IMG/VR virus record: IMGVR_UViG_3300047673_000207
Span: 1 to 41,864 of that record
Direction: 5' to 3' (one strand)
From: a virus
Length of the DNA: 41,864 nucleotides
Shown here: piece by piece, positions 38,025 to 41,864 of the stretch
Numbering within the stretch: position 1 is the stretch's first letter
Layout of the letters: the number at the start of each line of letters is the position of its first letter
The notes under the pieces: generated by a model
Told to the model about the DNA's origin: nothing
Database searches by the model: none
Seen by the model: the letters and a program-made list of their open reading frames with translations, nothing else
Position numbers and translations under genes: made by a program

Positions 38025-38377
38025 TGGCCGAGGCGCCGCCCAACGGCAACGGCCACACCACGGTCGTGCAGGCGGCGATCAAGCTTGGCGGGCAGGCTGC
38101 GCACACGCTCGGCCCCCAGTTTCTGGCGCTGATCATCGTGAACGGTCTGGCGCTGGGCTTCCTGTTCTGGTTCGTGGATGCCCGCGCGCGACACACCGCC
38201 GACGTGCTCAATCAGTTGCTGCACGCTTGTCTTACGAAGTAGGTCGGCCAGCGTCGGGATCAGCTTTGGCGGGCAGGAGGAGCGGACCGGGAGATGGATC
38301 GCGGTGAGCCTGCACCGCTGGCACTGATACCCTTGTTCCCCGTTCGTGGCCGTGATCGCCAGCCATTCGTGGGCCAT
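38012..38377 (-). CDS. Small Cys-containing protein, antisense to the holin candidate
   Basis: ATG 38377 is preceded by a strong AGGAGGCGGC. The first 45 residues lie in otherwise empty DNA and look like protein: 'MAHEWLAITATNGEQGYQCQ', 'RCRLTAIHLPVRSSCPPKLI', with a CxxC and a later Cys as in small phage zinc ribbons. The rest is antisense to 38024-38242 and may be only a run-on. Only the N-terminal part is well supported. Confidence 0.4.
   Translation of the reverse strand: MAHEWLAITATNGEQGYQCQRCRLTAIHLPVRSSCPPKLIPTLADLLRKTSVQQLIEHVGGVSRAGIHEPEQEAQRQTVHDDQRQKLGAERVRSLPAKLDRRLHDRGVAVAVGRRLGHQPT
38024..38242 (+). CDS. Single-span membrane protein, holin or spanin candidate
   Basis: The 72 residues overlap the previous stop by one base. 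An N-terminal soluble part (NGNGHTTVVQAAIKLGGQAA) is followed by one transmembrane segment (FLALIIVNGLALGFLFWFVD) and a charged helix (ARARHTADVLNQLLHACLTK). This fits a small holin-like protein of alphaproteobacterial phages, but no endolysin lies beside it. Confidence 0.55.
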   Translation: MAEAPPNGNGHTTVVQAAIKLGGQAAHTLGPQFLALIIVNGLALGFLFWFVDARARHTADVLNQLLHACLTK

Positions 38378-38453
38378 GCCGCCTCCTACTCTTCAAAATT
38401 CCCATTTCCGATAGCTACCCCCAGTCAGGTGCCAGTTGCCACAATTAGAGGCC

Positions 38454-38942
38454 ATGGAAGCTGACCTTTTCGCCTCGATCGCGCCACCCCATCAGAGCCG
38501 AACTGTGCCGGCAGACAACAAGTTCCACCAGGGCAATGGCGAGGATGGCAAGCACTACTGGGTGACGCCACCCGACGTTTACGCCAGCCTGCACGCCGAG
38601 TTCCGGTTCACCTTCGATCCGTGCCCCTGGCCTCTGCCGATCGGCTTTGATGGTCTGACCTGTGAATGGGGCGCGTCAAACTACGTCAACCCGCCATTTG
38701 GATCCATCATCCACGAGGGCAAGAAGAAGGGCCCGACCGCCTGGGTGCGGAAGGCCCTGGCCGAGTGGCGAAAGGGCAAGCGGGTGGTGTTGGTCTATCC
38801 GGTGGACAAGTGGGTGCTGATGCTGCTGGAGGCCGGGGCCACGGTGCGCAACCTGCGGGATGTTCGCTGGCTGGCCACCGAGGACGGGTCGGTGGGCAAT
38901 GGAACGGGGCGGCATGTGGCCTGCTTCATTCTCGAGCCATAG
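38454..38942 (+). CDS. Phage DNA N6-adenine methyltransferase (Dam-like)
   Basis: ATG 38454 with AGAGG upstream gives 162 residues; TTG 38436 is an alternative. 'DGKHYWVTPPDVYASLHAEF' and 'RFTFDPCPWP' open the family fold. 'WGASNYVNPPFGS' holds the catalytic NPPF motif (79-82), and 'RVVLVYPVDKWVLMLLEAGA' and 'HVACFILEP' complete it. This compact phage family (DNA N-6-adenine-methyltransferase) usually modifies short adenine sites to avoid restriction. All core parts are present, so it is probably active, unlike the two broken adenine/N4 methyltransferases elsewhere in the genome. A strong hairpin follows. Confidence 0.8.
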   Translation: MEADLFASIAPPHQSRTVPADNKFHQGNGEDGKHYWVTPPDVYASLHAEFRFTFDPCPWPLPIGFDGLTCEWGASNYVNPPFGSIIHEGKKKGPTAWVRKALAEWRKGKRVVLVYPVDKWVLMLLEAGATVRNLRDVRWLATEDGSVGNGTGRHVACFILEP

Positions 38943-38950
38943 GCAAAGAA

Positions 38951-38981
38951 AAGCCCCGTCTCACACGGGAGAGCGGGGCTT
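38951..38981. terminator. Terminator hairpin after the adenine methyltransferase
   Basis: AAGCCCCG and CGGGGCTT pair, with TCTC/GAGA extending the stem inside and one bulged G. The 5' flank is AAAGAAA, giving a T-rich tail on the minus strand; the plus-strand side has only TTGAGAGG. It lies 9 bases after the stop, fitting transcription termination, perhaps in both directions. Confidence 0.6.
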
Positions 38982-39033
38982 GAGAGGTTCTCTGACTTAT
39001 CGCGGCCCCATCCTAGCACAGCGGAGAGCCGCC

Positions 39034-39342
39034 ATGCCAGCCAGAGCCAGCATGAAGTACGTGGTGAGCGTTCCCTGGTCCGACGAGGAGCGCGCACGGC
39101 TGCGCCAGATGTGGGCCAACGGGATGGGGCCAACGCTCATCGGAAAGATGCTGGGGCGTAGCAAATACAGCGTCACCAAGCAGACGCAGGCACTGAAGCT
39201 GCCGCGACACCGGCTGCCGCCCGGCCTGGCGCCGACGCCGGAACCCCGCCAGCGACCACCACAACCGCTGCGACCCGGCGCGCGCACGCTGCCGCCGCTG
39301 CCGAGTGAACTGACGGCCGAGAACCTATCCTCCCACGGGTGA
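39034..39342 (+). CDS. GcrA-like helix-turn-helix protein
   Basis: ATG 39034 has GCGGAGAGCCGCC upstream. The 102 residues begin 'MPARASMKYVVSVPWSDEER', then 'ARLRQMWANGMGPTLIGKML' and 'GRSKYSVTKQTQALKLPRHR', which matches the GcrA N-terminal pattern (W-[ST]-D-E ... G-x-S/P-x-x-I-G/A). A Pro-rich tail follows. GcrA is an alphaproteobacterial cell-cycle regulator that recruits sigma-70 at adenine-methylated promoters. An adenine methyltransferase gene lies directly upstream, so the two may act together. Confidence 0.6.
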   Translation: MPARASMKYVVSVPWSDEERARLRQMWANGMGPTLIGKMLGRSKYSVTKQTQALKLPRHRLPPGLAPTPEPRQRPPQPLRPGARTLPPLPSELTAENLSSHG

Positions 39343-39424
39343 GGCCGAAGGGCGGCGCTCCGCGTCTGCCAGACGAACCGGGCGCGGAGCCGATCGCCAC
39401 CAACACGCATCTCTGAGGATCACC

Positions 39425-40315
39425 ATGGCCAACGAGCAACTTGAGAGCTTCCTCAAGGGCGAGACCGCGACCGTCACGGACGCCTCCGCACCGGCCCCGC
39501 AGGCAGCGCCAGAGCCGCCGGCACCGAAGCCTGAGGCAAAGGCCGAGCCGGCCGCTAAGCAGGCCACAGCGAAGCCGGAACCCGAGGATGAGGCTGACGC
39601 AGAGCCGACCGACCGGCTCGAGCAGGACGGCAAGAGCTACATCCCGCAGCAAGTGCTGGAGCGCGAACGCCAGCGCCGCCAGGATTGGAAAGCCCGTGCG
39701 GTCGAGGCCGAGACCAAGCACAAGGAGCTGCAACGCCAACTGGATGAGGCAACCCGCCGCGCTACCGCCCCGCCACCGCAGCCACAGGCGCCACCACAGC
39801 CGCCGCCGGACCCGGCCACCAACCCGCAGGGCTGGGCGCAGCACGTCGTCCAGCAGCAACAGGCAGCGCTGCTCAACGAGCGGCTCAACAACAGCGAGAT
39901 GATGCTGGCCGATAAGATCGGGCAAGAGAAATTGTCCGAGTACGTCTCCGAGTTCCGCAACCTGGCCAACGCCGACCCGACGCTGTTCGGCAAGCTCTAC
40001 AGCCAGCCGCATCCCTATGCGTGGCTGACCCGCGAGGTCGACCGCCTGCGCCTGGTGCGCGATGTCGGTGACGATCCAGCCGCATACCGCGAGAAGATAC
40101 TGGCCGAGGAGCGCGTTAAGTGGGAGGCCGAGGCTAAGGCCGCACCAGCCGTCTCACCCGCCGCCGGCATGCAACCATCGTTGGGCACTGCGCGCAGCGT
40201 CGCAGGACGCACCGCGGGGGCATGGACCGGCGAGCCGAGCCTCGAGGATGTGCTCAGTGTCGTCCAGAACCGCAAGCGGCCCAACGGCGCTGGCGGCGGC
40301 TCAGTGCGTTACTAA
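39425..40315 (+). CDS. Capsid scaffolding protein
   Basis: The 296 residues start after GAGGATCACC. The N-terminal 60 residues are Ala/Pro/Glu-rich and disordered. Residues 70-130 are a charged coiled coil (YIPQQVLERERQRRQDWKAR, then ETKHKELQRQLDEATRRA). A Pro/Gln linker and helical C-terminal half follow. Composition, length and position between portal and major capsid are typical of podovirus scaffolds, which guide shell assembly and leave before packaging. Confidence 0.75.
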   Translation: MANEQLESFLKGETATVTDASAPAPQAAPEPPAPKPEAKAEPAAKQATAKPEPEDEADAEPTDRLEQDGKSYIPQQVLERERQRRQDWKARAVEAETKHKELQRQLDEATRRATAPPPQPQAPPQPPPDPATNPQGWAQHVVQQQQAALLNERLNNSEMMLADKIGQEKLSEYVSEFRNLANADPTLFGKLYSQPHPYAWLTREVDRLRLVRDVGDDPAAYREKILAEERVKWEAEAKAAPAVSPAAGMQPSLGTARSVAGRTAGAWTGEPSLEDVLSVVQNRKRPNGAGGGSVRY

Positions 40316-40330
40316 GACGTGCCGTGCCTA

Positions 40331-40485
40331 ACCCGTAGCCGGGGTCAATCGGGCGTTTCGACCAGTCCCAGGTCGGCGAAGTGGGGCTAACCGTCGCCGG
40401 GTGAACTTAGCGGGTGTCCGACCGTAGCCGGGTCGTAACAAGCGGGCGGTTCGACCTATCGAGTCCGGGTCGTCGAAGCGGGCCG
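40331..40485 (+). repeat. Repeated, foldable leader before the capsid gene
   Basis: Two long modules carry the same elements in the same order: CCGTAGCCGGG, GGGCG, TTCGACC, GGTCG-N-CGAAG and GGGC (from about 40333 and 40422). A shorter copy, CCGTCGCCGGG, lies between them at 40391. In each long module TTCGACC pairs with the downstream GGT/CGAA (40357-40380 and 40450-40477) with a three-base bulge, while the loops differ (7 and 11 bases). The preserved stems with changed loops suggest RNA structure in the capsid mRNA leader. Confidence 0.55.
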
Positions 40486-40510
40486 CAATCCCAATGCGGA
40501 ACCCCAAACA

Positions 40511-41626
40511 ATGGCTGACATGATCCTAACCCCGGCAAGACCGGGCTTAACCCCAATACAGTGGCAATCAGACTTCTGGGTAGAGTTCCTCCGAGAAAAT
40601 CAGTTCACACCGTATTTCGGCACCACTATGGATGCCATGATACAGTTGCAAACTGATCTTACGCGCAAACCCGGCGATACTGTCGTCTTTCCCACGGTCA
40701 GGAACCTGGTCGGGGCAGGCGTTTCCGGCAACACGGTGCTCGAGGGCAACGAAGAAATACTAAACGCCAGATCGCTGAACGTCGTGGTCAGCGTCATTCG
40801 TCATGCCGTGGCGGTGTCGGACTGGGACGAACAGAAATCGGTGATCGACCTGCTGCAAGCCGGCAGGAGCGTCTTGAAGAACTGGGCCGCGAATAAGCTC
40901 AGGACGGACATCATCTCGTCGCTCGGGGCGATCACCGCAGACGGCAACGTGCAGGTTACCTACGCCGCCGCCACCGCCGCCCAGCGCAATACCTGGCTGG
41001 TGAACAACGCCGATCGGGTGCTGTTCGGGATCTCCAAGGCCAACGCAGTCAGCGGTGTATATGCAACTGCATTGGCAACCGTCGATAACGCAGCCGACAA
41101 GATGACCGCCGCTCAGATCACTCTCGCAAAGCGGCTGGCGCGCACCGCAACGCCCAAGATCCGCCCCATCCGGATAAGCAACGACGAGGAATGGTACGTG
41201 ATGTTCGTGCCGAGCCTCGTGTTCCGCGACCTGATGCTCGACCCGGTCATCATCAACGCGCTGCAATACGCCTGGAACCGTGGGTCCGATAACCCGCTGT
41301 TCACCGCCGGTGATCTGATTTATGACGGGGTCATCATCCGTGAAATCCCCGAGCTGCCGATCCTGCATACCGGTGATCCCGGTGGCTCCACCATCGACTG
41401 CGGCGCGTCCTACCTCTGCGGCGCACAGGCTCTCGGCATCGCCTGGGCCCAGAGAACCAAGGTGATAACCAACACTCGTGACTATGGCTTCATGAACGGC
41501 GTTGGCGTTGAGGAAATCCGTGGCGTTGCGAAATTGCGCTTCGGCACTGATCCAACGGTGGACACGACGAAACCCGTCGATAATGGCGTGATGACCGTTT
41601 GGAGCGCCGCAGTCGCTGACGCATGA
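40511..41626 (+). CDS. Major capsid protein, N4 gp56-like family
   Basis: The 371 residues fit the N4-gp56/DUF4043-type HK97-fold capsid proteins: 'MIQLQTDLTRKPGDTVVFPT', 'LVGAGVSGNTVLEGNEEILN', 'VRHAVAVSDWDEQKS'-like segment and later 'EEWYVMFVPSLVFRDLMLDP', 'GDLIYDGVIIREIPELPIL', 'CGAQALGIAWAQRTK'. It follows the scaffold gene. Unusually for a highly expressed gene, no ribosome-binding site precedes ATG 40511 (CGGAACCCCAAACA); a repeated structured leader lies upstream. The first 180 bases have more A/T-rich codon use than the rest. Confidence 0.85.
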   Translation: MADMILTPARPGLTPIQWQSDFWVEFLRENQFTPYFGTTMDAMIQLQTDLTRKPGDTVVFPTVRNLVGAGVSGNTVLEGNEEILNARSLNVVVSVIRHAVAVSDWDEQKSVIDLLQAGRSVLKNWAANKLRTDIISSLGAITADGNVQVTYAAATAAQRNTWLVNNADRVLFGISKANAVSGVYATALATVDNAADKMTAAQITLAKRLARTATPKIRPIRISNDEEWYVMFVPSLVFRDLMLDPVIINALQYAWNRGSDNPLFTAGDLIYDGVIIREIPELPILHTGDPGGSTIDCGASYLCGAQALGIAWAQRTKVITNTRDYGFMNGVGVEEIRGVAKLRFGTDPTVDTTKPVDNGVMTVWSAAVADA

Positions 41627-41635
41627 GACGAGGCT

Positions 41636-41679
41636 GGGATGGAAGGGGGACGCCAGCCGTCCCGTCCTCCTGCCATCCC
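41636..41679. terminator. Terminator-like hairpin after the capsid gene
   Basis: An outer stem GGGATGG/CCATCCC encloses an inner stem GGGACG/CGTCCC. It starts 10 bases after the capsid stop and is followed by GTTCTCTA, a weak T-rich tail. It probably reduces transcription into the Ig-like gene or stabilises the capsid message. Confidence 0.5.
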
Positions 41680-41745
41680 GTTCTCTAACCATGGTGGTTG
41701 GCAGGCCATTCATGGCTGTGCCAATCCTAACAGGAGACACATCAA

Positions 41746-41864
41746 ATGGAAGAACAACACACACCGCGTGGTGAACGTCGGCCGCTGCCCGCCGTGTCGG
41801 CGTCCGTCACCGCGGCTGCGGCTGAGGCCGGCCTCGAGCCGCCCACCCCCGAGCAGATCGCCGG
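41746..41864 (+). CDS. Ig-like domain virion protein, 5' part (continues at base 18)
   Basis: ATG 41746 is preceded by CAGGAGACACATCAA, a good ribosome-binding site. The frame stays open to the end of the window (MEEQHTPRGERRPLPAVSAS ... EAGLEPPTPEQIAG), and bases 41848-41864 equal bases 1-17. Across the join it continues to the stop at 471, giving 190 residues. See the entry at 1-471 for the Ig-like domain. Confidence 0.75.
   Translation, partial: MEEQHTPRGERRPLPAVSASVTAAAAEAGLEPPTPEQIA

Noticed and set aside
38285-38470. Plus-strand small frame starting near 38294 between the membrane protein and methyltransferase
   Set aside because: Its Shine-Dalgarno-like GGAG abuts the start codon, and the opposite strand has a better-supported Cys-containing frame.
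39173-40012. 279-codon minus-strand frame across the scaffold gene
   Set aside because: Leu/Arg/Gly-rich antisense shadow; the plus strand holds a convincing scaffold gene.
40760-41764. 334-codon minus-strand frame across the capsid gene
   Set aside because: Antisense to the major capsid gene, no recognisable domain and no ribosome-binding site.
1-41864. tRNA genes, CRISPR arrays, insertion sequences or an integrase
   Set aside because: I saw no cloverleaf, regular repeat-spacer array, transposase or recombinase motif by reading; a dedicated search was not possible.

Overview
The window is a complete or near-complete genome of a tailed phage with a short, P22-like tail (podovirus morphology), GC-rich, and most likely infecting an alphaproteobacterium. 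The last 17 bases repeat the first 17, and one gene reads through this join (start at 41746, stop at 471), so the sequence is a circular map cut at an arbitrary point. Host inference rests on the base composition, a GcrA-like DNA-binding protein and a PEP-CTERM protein; it is not proven.

Layout. (1) 1-14853, plus strand: Ig-like protein, head-completion protein, collagen-like and SPRY-like fibre proteins, a beta-helix tailspike, a P22 gp10-like DNA stabilisation protein, a 2-oxoglutarate oxygenase and cupin pair, and three internal ejection proteins, one with a lytic transglycosylase domain. (2) 14668-18720, minus strand: XRE repressor, then a leftward run with Gp157-like and RecT-like proteins ending in small coiled-coil and membrane proteins. 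(3) 18826-24893, mainly plus strand: Cro/YdaS-like regulator, VRR-NUC nuclease, C5 cytosine methyltransferase, replication initiator-like genes, remnants of a PP-loop protein and an MT-A70 methyltransferase, and a small minus-strand cassette with its own promoter. (4) 24877-34250: NusG/RfaH-like factor at the early/late border, small terminase, HNH nuclease, large terminase interrupted by an intein, several small genes, an ADP-ribosyltransferase-like protein and the portal. (5) 34250-41626: accessory and late genes, including a beta-helix protein, an HNH-AP2 nuclease, a PEP-CTERM protein, a Dam-like adenine methyltransferase, a GcrA-like protein, scaffold and major capsid protein.

The most striking item is the large terminase. 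A 277-residue intein (27628-28458) interrupts the last nuclease motif. Nested inside it, in another reading frame, is a complete HNH homing endonuclease (27894-28457) whose stop codon overlaps the last intein codon. Also notable are a repeated, foldable leader before the capsid gene, three near-identical copies of the portal start region bordering two inserted minus-strand genes, a phage-borne PEP-CTERM protein, and three broken DNA-modification genes. An immunity-like repressor/Cro pair is present, but I see no integrase and no canonical endolysin.
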